From Flavobacteriales bacterium UBA3376 (GTDB lineage: Bacteria; Bacteroidota; Bacteroidia; Flavobacteriales; Weeksellaceae), in contig DEQC01000058.1 in assembly GCA_002359055.1 (NCBI GenBank), forward strand, positions 6,749 through 55,953: DNA of 49,205 bases, given 5' to 3'. Position numbers and translations under genes: made by a program. The notes below the pieces were generated by a model, which saw only the letters and a program-made list of their open reading frames with translations, ran no database searches and was not told the origin of the DNA. Below are positions 1 to 9,595 of the stretch, in pieces; position 1 is the first letter of the stretch, and every line of letters begins with the position of its first letter.

Positions 1-2928
1 ATTTCTACTCACGATATGAATTGGTTATTGTATAAGCTTTTGGCCGAAAAAGAATTCATTGAAAAATATCCAAACATTTCATCTTATTATGAATTTGCTG
101 GAATTGACAAAGACATTAAACGAATGGCTTTGGCCGAAGAAATCGCAGACCTTTTTGATCAATACCAAGTGTATAGAACTGAAATGATCGAGCAATGGAA
201 CAGAGGAGAGGGCGAAGATCATTGGCAAAAAGATCTTTGGATCAAAGCAAGAGAAATTGCTTCAAATGATTTTCCAGACAGAACCATGGTTGGAAAATAT
301 ATTTTAGAAAATCTAAATGATTCAAATAAAGTTAAATTTCTTCAGAAGAAAATTCCAAATATTTACTTTTTTGGACTGAGCTTAATGACGCATTATCATT
401 TACAAATATTTTATGCCATCGCTCAGCACATCGATTTATATTTTCTCATGCAAAATCCAGCACCAAACGATTATTGGTATGAAGATAAATCCGAAAAAGT
501 CATAGATTTTCTAAAAAGAAAAGAAATCATTCCTGAAACAGAAAAAGCCGTTTCCAATCCATTGCTTACCAATTGGGGAAAGTTGATTCAAGATACCTTC
601 ATGATGATGTTTGAAAATGAAGAAAGTTTGAATAATTATCAAGAAGTAGAAACCATAGAACCTCCGAAAGATACATTATTGCACTCCATTCAAAATTCTA
701 TTTACAACAATGAAAAAGAAGAAATAGAATTTTCTATGGATCAAATCTACGACGGTTCGATTCAAATCAATTCATGCTTCAGTCCTGTGCGTGAAGTTGA
801 AGCTTTGTACAATTATTTGGTGCATTTGGTCGATCAAAAAAATGAATCGCTTTCAGCTCGTGATATAGTAGTAATGGTTTCTGACATTGATTTGTATGCA
901 TCTTACATACGAGCGGTTTTTGACAACGGACCTTATTATTTCAGGTATTCTATAGCCGATGAAAGCTATGTGATTTCTGATACCATTTCAAATACTTTGG
1001 TGGAAATTCTTTCGCTAAGTGAAAGTCAATTTACATCAGAAAAAGTGATGAATTTATTAAATTTCTCAGCCATAAAAAAGCAATTTCAAATCTATGATGA
1101 TATGAAAATGAGAGATTTGGTAGCTCAAGCCAATATTAAGTTTGGAATCAAAGGCGATAAAAATGATCAAACACATTATGTGAGTTGGAAATATGGAATG
1201 AATCGCATGATGTATGGTCTGTGCATGAGTGAAGCAATGGAATATGGAAGTGGTGAAGATAGTTTTTTTCCTTTGGATTCTGTAGAAGGATACGAAATGT
1301 TTGAAGTTGTTCGGTTTGTCAATTTCGTGCAAACTCTTATTGATTCTATTGAAAAAAGAAAAAGAAAACGAACAATTTCTGAATGGGTAGAATATGTGGA
1401 GGAAACGCTGACCACATTTATTGGGATAAGTGAAGAAGTGCAAGACGAAGATTATGCTGTGCTTTTGAATCATTTGGAACGATACAATGTTTTGCAAGAT
1501 TTGTTTGACGAAAAAGTTAGTTTTGAAGTTTTTCAACACAGTTTTTTACCAACCATAAAAGATGCTAAAAGAAGTGGTCAATTTGCCTCGGGTGGAATTA
1601 CATTTTGTTCTTTAATTCCTATGCGAAGTATTCCGTTCAAAGTCGTTGGACTTTTGGGAATGAATTTCGATAAATTTCCTAGAATCGATAAGAGACAAAG
1701 TTTCGATTTGATGTTGAAAGAAAGAAAAAGAGGTGATAGAAATGTTAAAGATAATGATAAACACTTGTTTTTAGAAACTATAATTTCTGCACAAGATTAT
1801 CTCTACATTAGCTATATCGGTCAAAGTGTCAAAGACAACAGCACTTTACCACCTTCGGCTTTGATCGATGAATTGATTGATTTTATCAGTGTGAGATCTG
1901 AAAATCCAGATTTTGTGAGAGAAAATTTCATTCAAAATCATCCACTGCATGGATTTAGTAAAAAATACAATTCAACCAATGAAAAGTTGTATTCGTATTT
2001 GCTCGATTACCCAAAAAAGATATCAGATTTCACTTCTGATACCAAAGAAAAAACTTTGGAATTTGATTTTGGTGAAATTGAAATTGGAAGATTTATTAAT
2101 TTCTTTAAAGATCCAATCAGCGAATATTATAAAAGAGTTTTAAATGTTTATTACAGAGAAGAAGATTATAAATTAGAAGAAACCGAAATTTTCGAACTTA
2201 ATAATTTAGAAAAGTGGGGTCTGAAAAATGAATTGCTCAAAGCTGAATCCATTGATGATTTGAAAAATAAACAATTGAAAACTGGAAAACTTCCATTAAA
2301 AAATATAGGTGAATTCATTCTGCAAAATCAATTGGAAGAAATCGAATTCACAAAAGAAAAAATTCAAGAACTCACAGATAATTTACCTGAAAGAAATCTT
2401 CCAATCGAACTCGAAATTGATAACTCTCTAATCGTTGGAAATCTCGACAACATTTTCGGTGAACGGATGATTCGATATTCATTATCAAGCAATGAAGAGA
2501 AATATGTTTTAGAAGCTTACATACATTATTTATTGGCTCGAGCAATAGGTGAGAACATTGAGTTTTATTTCATTTCCAATGCCGAACAAAAAATTTATAC
2601 TGCCAAAGATATTACCCAAAGTGAAGCTTTAGAAGAATTGAACGAACTGATGAAAATTTACAAAAAAGGACATTTTGAATTATTACCATTTTCTTTGGGA
2701 TTAGTGAATTTCAATACCAAAAAAGAAATTAACTTATTATATGTGAAGAGTGAAATAAAAAATTATTTTGGAAATCCGAAGTACAGATTCAACAATCAGT
2801 ACCACATAAAAGAAAAAGAAAATGGTCTGTTCGATCAAGCTGATTTTTATGAAAATTATATGAATTTGGCGAAAAAATTAATCATCAGACCATCCCAAAC
2901 CATTTGTCCTGAAAAACTTAATTTTTGA
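1..2928 (+). CDS. recC: RecC, exodeoxyribonuclease V gamma subunit (5' end outside window)
   Basis: RecC is the Chi-recognising, nuclease-dead subunit of the RecBCD helicase-nuclease that processes double-strand breaks for recombination. The frame is open to the left edge, and codons 1-5 before the first ATG at 16 continue it, so the N-terminus lies outside the window. The visible 975 or so residues carry the UvrD-like helicase body, including a RecC-typical segment near residue 550 (IPFKVVGLLGMNFDKFPR). The C-terminal third is the diverged PD-(D/E)XK-like fold. recB follows after 5 bp, so the two are surely co-transcribed. No recD is visible here. The family call rests on this segment, the size and the recB neighbour. 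Sequence conservation in this family is low, but the context makes the call firm. Confidence 0.9.
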   Translation: MSTHDMNWLLYKLLAEKEFIEKYPNISSYYEFAGIDKDIKRMALAEEIADLFDQYQVYRTEMIEQWNRGEGEDHWQKDLWIKAREIASNDFPDRTMVGKYILENLNDSNKVKFLQKKIPNIYFFGLSLMTHYHLQIFYAIAQHIDLYFLMQNPAPNDYWYEDKSEKVIDFLKRKEIIPETEKAVSNPLLTNWGKLIQDTFMMMFENEESLNNYQEVETIEPPKDTLLHSIQNSIYNNEKEEIEFSMDQIYDGSIQINSCFSPVREVEALYNYLVHLVDQKNESLSARDIVVMVSDIDLYASYIRAVFDNGPYYFRYSIADESYVISDTISNTLVEILSLSESQFTSEKVMNLLNFSAIKKQFQIYDDMKMRDLVAQANIKFGIKGDKNDQTHYVSWKYGMNRMMYGLCMSEAMEYGSGEDSFFPLDSVEGYEMFEVVRFVNFVQTLIDSIEKRKRKRTISEWVEYVEETLTTFIGISEEVQDEDYAVLLNHLERYNVLQDLFDEKVSFEVFQHSFLPTIKDAKRSGQFASGGITFCSLIPMRSIPFKVVGLLGMNFDKFPRIDKRQSFDLMLKERKRGDRNVKDNDKHLFLETIISAQDYLYISYIGQSVKDNSTLPPSALIDELIDFISVRSENPDFVRENFIQNHPLHGFSKKYNSTNEKLYSYLLDYPKKISDFTSDTKEKTLEFDFGEIEIGRFINFFKDPISEYYKRVLNVYYREEDYKLEETEIFELNNLEKWGLKNELLKAESIDDLKNKQLKTGKLPLKNIGEFILQNQLEEIEFTKEKIQELTDNLPERNLPIELEIDNSLIVGNLDNIFGERMIRYSLSSNEEKYVLEAYIHYLLARAIGENIEFYFISNAEQKIYTAKDITQSEALEELNELMKIYKKGHFELLPFSLGLVNFNTKKEINLLYVKSEIKNYFGNPKYRFNNQYHIKEKENGLFDQADFYENYMNLAKKLIIRPSQTICPEKLNF

Positions 2929-2933
2929 TTTCA

Positions 2934-5900
2934 ATGAAAACTATCGATTATAAAGAATTCAATGTTAAAACAGTTCCTTTAGAAGGAAGTAATCTCATAG
3001 AAGCAAGCGCAGGTACGGGAAAAACATTTTCTATAGCAATTTTGGTTTTGCGATTATTGCTCGAAAAGAAAATTCCCATTCAAGAAATTCTAATGGTGAC
3101 TTTCACAAAAGCAGCTGTAGCTGAATTGGAAGAGAGAATTAGAAAATTTGTCAGAACTGCCCATCGATACGCCAATCATCAAAGTGAAATTGATGAAAAA
3201 TTGATTCAAGAACTGGTCGATGAAAGCATGAAAATTCATGGTGAAGAAAAAATCAAAGAACTTTTAAATTCAGCGATTTTGTATTTGGATGAAACTTCAG
3301 TGATGACCATTCATAGCTTTTGTCAACAGACTTTGAATGAATTTGCATTCGAAACCAGACAACTTTTCAATGCGGAATTGGTCCAAGATACGAACGATAT
3401 CATAGAAGAATCCATCCATAAATTTTGGAGAAAAAACATCACTCATTTGCCTCAACAGGTGCTGAAACTTTTATTGATTGATAAAAAATTAAATATAGAT
3501 TCTATTCGATCAATAGTCAATTCTCATCTGAATGGAAAAGATTTTGTTTTTTATGAAAGCCATAAGTATTATGAAATTAATGAGTTTGTAATTGATGAAT
3601 TTTATGATGAAATTCAAAAGAAAACTGAAGCATTGACACAAACTCAAAATGAAGTTTATCAATACATTTTAAACAACCAAGATCATTTAATTGAAATTAT
3701 TAATAATAATGCTCACGCTAAAAAAAATCTACAGTCGTTAGTTTCAGAACCTGAACTTTTAATGAATTTTGTTTCAGAAAACATTAAAAGTAGAAAATAT
3801 ATTCAAGAGATTCCTGAATTGGTCGAATGTCACGAAAAAATCACTTCTGCCAAAGAAAATTTAGATAAACAAATCGATGAATTTTTGTCGTATATTCTTT
3901 CATCGGCCATTCAACAATCGGTTCAATTTGTCAATCAACAAAAATTATCGAGAAACATTTTGTCTTTCGATGATTTGATCAACAATTTACACCGTTCACT
4001 TCATGAAAGAGAAAATCATGCTTTGGAAAATGAATTGAGAAATAAATACCAAGCGATTTTTATCGATGAATTTCAAGACACAGACAAATTACAATTTGAA
4101 ATTTTTGAAAAAGCATTTCAAGGACATGCTTTGTTGTTTTATATAGGCGATCCAAAACAATCGATTTATGCTTGGAGAAAAGCTGATATAGCGACTTATT
4201 TCAAGGCGAGGGAAGGAGTGGACAATGTTTATGGCATGAATGTGAATTATCGATCGACTCCTGATTTGATCGAAGGAATGAATCGATTTTTCCTACCAAA
4301 AGAAAACTTTGACACTTTTGCATTTGAAGGTGAAAAAAGTCAAATCAATTACATCAAAGTGGATGCGCCAAAAAACAGCTCGAAAGGAAATTTAACTTTT
4401 GAAAATCAGAAATGTGTTCCTATAAGTATTTCATCTTTCAAAACTAAAGCAGTTGTCTATGAGAATTTAAGCCTTCAAATTTTAGATTTATTGACCAACG
4501 AAAACTATTTGATTCCATATCTTTCAAGCAATGAAATGCGAAGGGTTCGGCCTTCTGATATTGCGATTTTGGTACGAAGTAAAAAAAATGGTGTTGAAAT
4601 TAAAAGTGAATTGTCAAAATTGGGAATTCCTTCGGTGAGCATCGATGATTCAAAAGTTCTACAATCCGATGAAGCAAAGGAAATTCTTTATGTATTAGAA
4701 GCATTTATTCATCACAATCGTGCCAATCTCAACCGAGCTTTGATGAGCAATTATATAGGTTGGAATACAGATAAAATTCAGATTTTAGATGAAGAAAAGT
4801 TGGTGGAAAAATTTAGATTGTACAATGAAAAATGGCGAAACGATGGAATTTATTCTGCTTTGAAAAGCTTTATAGTCGATTTCAACATTGAACAAAATTT
4901 ATTGAATCATCCTTCAGGAAATGGAGAAAGAATGATTACGAATTTATTTCATCTTTTAGAAATTTTATACAAAACAGCACATAGACAAAATTTCGGACCG
5001 AACGATTTATTGAATTGGCTGAAAATCAACATTCAAAAAAATGATTCGAATGAAGATGAAATGCTTCAAAGAGTTGAAAGCGATGAAGATTCAGTGAGTA
5101 TTACAACCATTCATAGTAGCAAGGGTTTACAATATCCAATTGTTTTTGCTCCAACTTTGGATTTTAAATTTAGAACTGAAGCCAATAAAGTTTATTCGTT
5201 CAGAAATGAAAAGGGGGAATATAAATCAGGAAAACTCTCTCAATTCACTAATAATCAATTCGATAAGATCAAGCAACAAGATGAACAAGAAAATAGAAGG
5301 TTAGTTTATGTAACTTTGACACGTGCAGTTTATAAATGTTTTATTTATAAAAATGAAGGACAAGGTAAAAATACCACACTCACTACTTTTTTAAATAATT
5401 TAGAATATGATGGTGAATTCATTGTCAAAGAAAATGTTTCGTTCGATAAAGAACAATTGAATAGATACATAGCTGAGGTTCAAGAAAAATCTAAAATTCT
5501 AAAAGTTGAGAATTTTCATTTGAAAGAAAACAATTGGTTAAAAATGAGTTATAGCGGATTGGCTTCGCGTTTGGAATGGAAAATTAAAGAGCAATTTGAA
5601 AGTTCGGATGAAGCCTATGATGAGTTTGTTTTCAAGGAATTAAAGAAAGGAGCTCAAACGGGAAATTTCCTACATTTCATTTTTGAAAATTTAGATTTCA
5701 CTTACGAAGAATCTTGGGAATGGGTAATTGAAAGAGCGATCAAAAGGTTTGTTTCAAAGACTGATGAAGATTTGGATTTAAAGTTAAAAGAACTCGTTAC
5801 ACATGTTTTGCACACAGAAATTCAAGCAAACAATCATCGATTTAAATTGTCGAGTATCAGACCCGAGAAATGTATACATGAATTGGAATTTGATTTTCCC

Positions 5901-6347
5901 GTAAAAACTTTTAGTCCTTTTCAATTGGAGAAATTAATGGATGAAGGAATAATTATTTCCGAGAAATACAAAGGTCAAATCGAAGGAGTGATGAATGGGA
6001 AAATTGATTTATTCTTTGAAAAAGATGGGAAATTTTATATTCTTGATTGGAAATCAAATTATTTAGGACCAAATGTTGAGAGTTATTCAGGTGAACAATT
6101 GCAGCAGGCGATGAGCGATAGTAATTATCATTTGCAATATTTGATTTATTGTTATGCTGTGAAAAAATATTTAGAAAATAGGTTAGGAGCTAAGTTCAAT
6201 TACACCCGAGATTTTGGAGGTGTAATTTATTTATTTGTTCGAGGAATGAGAAATGGAAGTGATTCTGGAATTTTCTTCAATAAACCTTCGATCAAAACTT
6301 TGAATCAAATCGAATATATATTAGAAAACCCATTCAAAACAGTATAA
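2934..6347 (+). CDS. recB: RecB, exodeoxyribonuclease V beta subunit
   Basis: RecB is the SF1A 3'-5' helicase and nuclease subunit of RecBCD. Its 1137 residues match the family size. Walker A is EASAGTGKTF near residue 25, Walker B is FIDEFQDTD near residue 377, and the motif IGDPKQSIYAWR follows. Helicase motif V is ITTIHSSKGLQYPIVF and motif VI is RRLVYVTLTRA. The C-terminal nuclease domain has the catalytic D(x)nDWK signature, with GKIDLFF and ILDWKSN near residue 1037. A TTG at 2925 is in frame and overlaps the recC stop, but the ATG at 2934 gives the better N-terminus. The gene is the last of its operon and is followed by a strong hairpin terminator. Confidence 0.95.
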   Translation: MKTIDYKEFNVKTVPLEGSNLIEASAGTGKTFSIAILVLRLLLEKKIPIQEILMVTFTKAAVAELEERIRKFVRTAHRYANHQSEIDEKLIQELVDESMKIHGEEKIKELLNSAILYLDETSVMTIHSFCQQTLNEFAFETRQLFNAELVQDTNDIIEESIHKFWRKNITHLPQQVLKLLLIDKKLNIDSIRSIVNSHLNGKDFVFYESHKYYEINEFVIDEFYDEIQKKTEALTQTQNEVYQYILNNQDHLIEIINNNAHAKKNLQSLVSEPELLMNFVSENIKSRKYIQEIPELVECHEKITSAKENLDKQIDEFLSYILSSAIQQSVQFVNQQKLSRNILSFDDLINNLHRSLHERENHALENELRNKYQAIFIDEFQDTDKLQFEIFEKAFQGHALLFYIGDPKQSIYAWRKADIATYFKAREGVDNVYGMNVNYRSTPDLIEGMNRFFLPKENFDTFAFEGEKSQINYIKVDAPKNSSKGNLTFENQKCVPISISSFKTKAVVYENLSLQILDLLTNENYLIPYLSSNEMRRVRPSDIAILVRSKKNGVEIKSELSKLGIPSVSIDDSKVLQSDEAKEILYVLEAFIHHNRANLNRALMSNYIGWNTDKIQILDEEKLVEKFRLYNEKWRNDGIYSALKSFIVDFNIEQNLLNHPSGNGERMITNLFHLLEILYKTAHRQNFGPNDLLNWLKINIQKNDSNEDEMLQRVESDEDSVSITTIHSSKGLQYPIVFAPTLDFKFRTEANKVYSFRNEKGEYKSGKLSQFTNNQFDKIKQQDEQENRRLVYVTLTRAVYKCFIYKNEGQGKNTTLTTFLNNLEYDGEFIVKENVSFDKEQLNRYIAEVQEKSKILKVENFHLKENNWLKMSYSGLASRLEWKIKEQFESSDEAYDEFVFKELKKGAQTGNFLHFIFENLDFTYEESWEWVIERAIKRFVSKTDEDLDLKLKELVTHVLHTEIQANNHRFKLSSIRPEKCIHELEFDFPVKTFSPFQLEKLMDEGIIISEKYKGQIEGVMNGKIDLFFEKDGKFYILDWKSNYLGPNVESYSGEQLQQAMSDSNYHLQYLIYCYAVKKYLENRLGAKFNYTRDFGGVIYLFVRGMRNGSDSGIFFNKPSIKTLNQIEYILENPFKTV

Positions 6348-6350
6348 AAC

Positions 6351-6380
6351 AAACAAGCCAACTCTAAGTTGGCTTGTTTT
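6351..6380. terminator. Bidirectional terminator between recB and accA
   Basis: A perfect 13-bp stem (aaacaagccaact, loop cta, agttggcttgttt) is flanked by A-rich sequence on the left and T-rich sequence on the right. It sits directly behind the recB stop and 3' of the convergent accA, so it can serve both strands. Confidence 0.85.
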
Positions 6381-6424
6381 ATTTTGTAATAATTATTTAA
6401 TTTCAATCGAAAAGTCAGCGGAAT

Positions 6425-7378
6425 TTAACCACTAAATTCTCCCATAGCAATGAATTTTTCTTGTCTTTGGGTTTTCAATTCTTCGCCCGACAATTTACTC
6501 AATTCCTTATAAGTTTTTAGAATTTGTTTTTTCAATTCGCTGGCAGCTTTCGATGGATCGTAGTGAGCTCCACCTAATGGTTCTTTGATAATTCCATCGA
6601 TAATTTTCAATTTCAGCATATCTTCAGGCGTCATTTTCATTTGACTTGCCACTTGTTCTTTGTAGTCCCATGAGCGCCATAAAATCGCTGAACAGTTTTC
6701 TGGAGAAATCACCGAATACCAAGTATTCTCCATCATGAAAACTTTATTTCCAACACCGATTCCCAAAGCACCACCACTTGCACCCTCACCGATAACAACG
6801 CTAATTACAGGAACTGTAAGTTTCATCATTTCGTAAATATTTCTCGCGATGGCTTCACCTTGACCTCTTTCTTCAGCTTCCAAACCAGGATAAGCACCCG
6901 GAGTATCCATTAAAGTTACAATAGGAATGTTGAACTTTTCAGCCAATTTCATCAGTCGAAGTGCTTTTCTATAACCTTCAGGATTTGGCATACCAAAGCG
7001 TCTGTATTGACGTTCTTTAGTGTTTTTTCCTTTTTGTTGTCCGACAAACATAAATGGCATTCCATCGATTTTTCCCATTCCACCAATCATTGCCTTATCA
7101 TCACCAAAGTTCCTATCGCCATGTAATTCGATAAAAGTATTATTAGTGATTTCGTATATATAATCGAGTGAATAAGGTCTTGAAGGATGACGTGAAAGTT
7201 GTACTTTTTGCCATGCCGTCAAATTTGAGTATATCTTCTTTTTTGATTCTTCAATTGTAGCTTCAATTTGTTTACAGGCTTGTCTTACATCAACGCCATT
7301 TTCCTCACCCACAACCCTACAGTTATCAAGTTGTTCTTGCAATTCTTTAATGGGTTGTTCAAAATCTAAATATTCCAT
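6425..7378 (-). CDS. accA: Acetyl-CoA carboxylase carboxyltransferase subunit alpha
   Basis: AccA, with AccD, transfers the carboxyl group from biotin-BCCP to acetyl-CoA to make malonyl-CoA for fatty acid synthesis. The protein shows the crotonase-like carboxyltransferase core: the segment ELHGDRNFGDD, the stretch MDTPGAYPGLEAEERGQ, and the oxyanion-hole glycine-rich GEGASGGALGIG. The frame extends upstream to 7453. I choose the ATG at 7378 (MEYLDFEQPIKEL) for two reasons: 317 residues matches the family, and a good -33/-7 promoter at 7407-7435 would place the transcript start downstream of the longer frame's first codon. accD is not nearby, as is common. The gene is monocistronic and convergent with recB. 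Confidence 0.96.
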   Translation of the reverse strand: MEYLDFEQPIKELQEQLDNCRVVGEENGVDVRQACKQIEATIEESKKKIYSNLTAWQKVQLSRHPSRPYSLDYIYEITNNTFIELHGDRNFGDDKAMIGGMGKIDGMPFMFVGQQKGKNTKERQYRRFGMPNPEGYRKALRLMKLAEKFNIPIVTLMDTPGAYPGLEAEERGQGEAIARNIYEMMKLTVPVISVVIGEGASGGALGIGVGNKVFMMENTWYSVISPENCSAILWRSWDYKEQVASQMKMTPEDMLKLKIIDGIIKEPLGGAHYDPSKAASELKKQILKTYKELSKLSGEELKTQRQEKFIAMGEFSG

Positions 7379-7406
7379 AGCTAAGCTCTCATTTTTTAAT
7401 GAATAA

Positions 7407-7435
7407 CAAATATAATAAGACTTATATAAAGTCAA
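7407..7435 (-). promoter_or_regulatory. Bacteroidota-type promoter of accA
   Basis: On the minus strand, TTG (7435-7433) is followed by 18 bases and then TATATTTG (7414-7407). This matches the TTG / TAnnTTTG consensus of Bacteroidota primary promoters. The expected start lies about 20 bases before the accA ATG at 7378, and this decides the start-codon choice. Confidence 0.65.
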
Positions 7436-7494
7436 ACAGGAATTTAAAATCAAATCCCTTGTTTTGGGTTTAGGCTTATAGTTTTTCTTTTTAT

Positions 7495-7534
7495 AAAAAA
7501 AATATTTGAAATCTAAATTTCAGATTTCAAATAT
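7495..7534 (-). terminator. Terminator of ffh
   Basis: A perfect 13-bp stem (7502-7514 with 7522-7534, 7-base loop) is followed on the minus strand by seven T residues (7501-7495), immediately after the ffh stop codon. Confidence 0.8.
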
Positions 7535-7539
7535 ATCAA

Positions 7540-8883
7540 TTACATTTTAGGTGAGTTTTTACCCATCATTTGCATCATTTTACGTCCGCTCGAAGATTGC
7601 ATAAATCTCATCATTTTACCCATTTCTGAGAACTGTTTTAGCAGTTGATTTACTTCTTGAACCGAAGTTCCTGAACCTTTAGCGATTCTTCTTTTTCTAC
7701 TTGCGTCGATGATTTTAGGGTTTTGTCTTTCGTCTGGTGTCATCGAATAAATAATGGCTTCAACTCCTTTGAATGCATCATCATCGATTTCAACATTTTT
7801 CAGTGCTTTTCCTGCACCAGGAATCATTCCCATCAAATCTTTCATATTACCCATACGTTTGATTTGTTGGATTTGTTTCAAGAAATCGTCAAAATCAAAG
7901 GTGTTTTTAGCAATTTTCTTATGAAGTCTTTTTGCTTCTTCTTCGTCGAATTGTTCTTGTGCTCTTTCAACCAAAGAAACAACGTCTCCCATTCCAAGGA
8001 TACGGTCCGCCATACGCTCAGGATAGAATATATCCAAAGCTTCCATTTTCTCTCCAGTTGATATAAATTTAATGGGTTTATCAACTACAGTTTTAATCGT
8101 AAGCGCAGCTCCACCTCTTGTGTCACCATCCAATTTCGTCAGTACAACTCCATTGTAATCTAAAACATCGTTGAATGCTTTTGCAGTATTTACAGCATCC
8201 TGACCTGTCATCGAGTCAACAACAAAAAGGGTTTCAGAAGGTTTCAAAGTTTGATGCAACGTACGAATCTCATTCATCATCGCTTCGTCAATGGCCAAAC
8301 GTCCAGCCGTATCGACAATCACAACATTATGTTTGCTTTCTTTTGCTTGTGCCAAAGCATTTTGAGCAATTTCAACAGGATTTTTATTTTCAGTTTCCGC
8401 ATATACAGGAACTCCGATTTGTTCTCCCAAAACTTTTAGCTGATCAATGGCCGCAGGTCGATAAACGTCACCAGCAACCAATAATGGATTTTTCGACTTT
8501 TTAGTCTTTAAGTAATTGGCCAATTTACCCGAAAAAGTAGTTTTACCCGAACCTTGTAAACCAGCGATTAATATGATAGTTGGATTGTCGCTTAAATTCA
8601 ATTCAGCACTTTCACCACCCATCAATTTCGCTAACTCGTCATGTACGATTTTAACCATTAATTGATTAGGATTCAATGAAGTCAATACGTCTTGACCGAG
8701 TGCTTTTTCTTTTACTTTATCGGTGAATTCTTTGGCTACTTTATAACTAACGTCCGCATCTACCAAAGCTCTACGAACTTCTTTTACGGTTTCTGCTACG
8801 TTGATTTCTGTAATTTGACCTTTACCTTTTAAAGTATGTAGTGCCTTGTCTAATTTATCTTGTAAACTCTGAAACATGTTCAA
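7540..8883 (-). CDS. ffh: Signal recognition particle protein Ffh (SRP54)
   Basis: Ffh is the GTPase that binds 4.5S RNA and signal sequences and delivers ribosomes to FtsY at the inner membrane. Its 447 residues are the usual bacterial length. The order is an N domain (about 1-90), a G domain with P-loop GLQGSGKTTFSGKL, DTAGR and TKLDGD, and a methionine-rich M domain from about residue 300. The M domain contains GMIPGAGK, SGTSVQEVNQLL and the tail MMRFMQSSSGRKMMQMMG, which matches the family's flexible methionine-rich hydrophobic groove. The gene stands alone, with its own terminator and a TATCTTTG -7 box just upstream. Confidence 0.98.
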   Translation of the reverse strand: MNMFQSLQDKLDKALHTLKGKGQITEINVAETVKEVRRALVDADVSYKVAKEFTDKVKEKALGQDVLTSLNPNQLMVKIVHDELAKLMGGESAELNLSDNPTIILIAGLQGSGKTTFSGKLANYLKTKKSKNPLLVAGDVYRPAAIDQLKVLGEQIGVPVYAETENKNPVEIAQNALAQAKESKHNVVIVDTAGRLAIDEAMMNEIRTLHQTLKPSETLFVVDSMTGQDAVNTAKAFNDVLDYNGVVLTKLDGDTRGGAALTIKTVVDKPIKFISTGEKMEALDIFYPERMADRILGMGDVVSLVERAQEQFDEEEAKRLHKKIAKNTFDFDDFLKQIQQIKRMGNMKDLMGMIPGAGKALKNVEIDDDAFKGVEAIIYSMTPDERQNPKIIDASRKRRIAKGSGTSVQEVNQLLKQFSEMGKMMRFMQSSSGRKMMQMMGKNSPKM

Positions 8884-8900
8884 TATTTATTTAAGGATTG

Positions 8901-8908
8901 CAAAGATA
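8901..8908 (-). promoter_or_regulatory. -7 box of ffh promoter
   Basis: The minus strand reads TATCTTTG 17 bases before the ffh ATG, a full match to TAnnTTTG. I see no TTG at the ideal -33 distance, so this is a -7-only call. Confidence 0.45.
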
Positions 8909-8984
8909 GTAAATTTGAGGATTGTATAGAAGTACAAATACTTAGATTTATGTGAAGTGCTTATTCTTTGTGAAATTCAATCGT

Positions 8985-9383
8985 TTATAATTGATTTTCA
9001 GTCCAAAACTCCATCAATTCATCGACAATTGGTAAATCTGCTGCTGCCCAATCATAAGTTTTCAACTCATTGAATGCTACCCATTTTATCTGCTTGTGTT
9101 CCATCGGCAAAGGATTTCCTTTTTTTATGTTGCAAATGTAAGGTGTGAGCTGAATTGAAAAATCTGCATAATGATGTTCTACTTTACTTAATTTTTGAAG
9201 AACTTCAATTTCTATCTTAAGTTCTTCGAAAATTTCACGTTTCAAACCATCAGTTTCACTTTCATTCTTTTCAATTTTTCCTCCAGGAAATTCCCATTTG
9301 AGAGGAAGTTTCATTTTTTCTGAACGCTGACAAATCAAAACTTGGTCTTCTCTAATTATAATTGCACAAACGACATCTAACAT
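8985..9383 (-). CDS. mutT: NUDIX hydrolase, MutT-like (8-oxo-dGTP diphosphatase type)
   Basis: The protein probably hydrolyses oxidised nucleotides such as 8-oxo-dGTP to the monophosphate and pyrophosphate, preventing A:T to C:G transversions. The N-terminus VVCAIIIREDQVLICQRS and the Nudix box GKIEKNE followed by REIFEELKI fit the MutT subfamily; the usual glycine of the box's last segment is replaced by lysine. The length of 132 matches MutT. It starts 1 bp after the xseB stop, making it the third gene of the xseA-xseB-mutT operon. That places a nucleotide-pool sanitiser with a single-strand DNA exonuclease. Other small-nucleotide substrates cannot be excluded from sequence. Confidence 0.85.
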   Translation of the reverse strand: MLDVVCAIIIREDQVLICQRSEKMKLPLKWEFPGGKIEKNESETDGLKREIFEELKIEIEVLQKLSKVEHHYADFSIQLTPYICNIKKGNPLPMEHKQIKWVAFNELKTYDWAAADLPIVDELMEFWTENQL

Positions 9384-9384
9384 T

Positions 9385-9594
9385 TTAAATAGGTGCTTCG
9401 TTTTCTAATTCTTTTAAAATTTCCTCTACATTTTCTTCGGTTTGGGTCAATTTATTTTTACAAATTTTGATCAATAAAGTTGCTCTTTTAACTTTTTCCG
9501 AAAGTTCATCGACGGAAATTTCTCCTTGTTCAATTTCGCTCACAATTTGCTGCAATTCTTCAAAAGCTTCTGTATATTTAATTTCTTCTTTCAT
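9385..9594 (-). CDS. xseB: Exodeoxyribonuclease VII small subunit
   Basis: XseB is the small helical subunit that joins XseA to form exonuclease VII, which degrades single-stranded DNA to oligonucleotides from both ends. The 69 residues contain the family's signature YTEAFEELQQIVSEIEQGE and a following helical segment (DELSEKVKRATLLIKICK). The start codon lies 1 bp after the xseA stop and the stop is 1 bp before mutT, so translation of all three is probably coupled. Confidence 0.93.
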   Translation of the reverse strand: MKEEIKYTEAFEELQQIVSEIEQGEISVDELSEKVKRATLLIKICKNKLTQTEENVEEILKELENEAPI

Positions 9595-9595
9595 A

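Noticed and set aside
1066..1539. Minus-strand frame of 157 codons inside recC, and similar frames opposite other genes
   Set aside because: They lie antisense to well-supported genes, have no family features and reflect the AT-rich codon use of the sense gene.
7379..7453. N-terminal extension of AccA from an upstream start
   Set aside because: The extension overlaps the accA promoter boxes and is not part of the family; the ATG at 7378 gives normal length.
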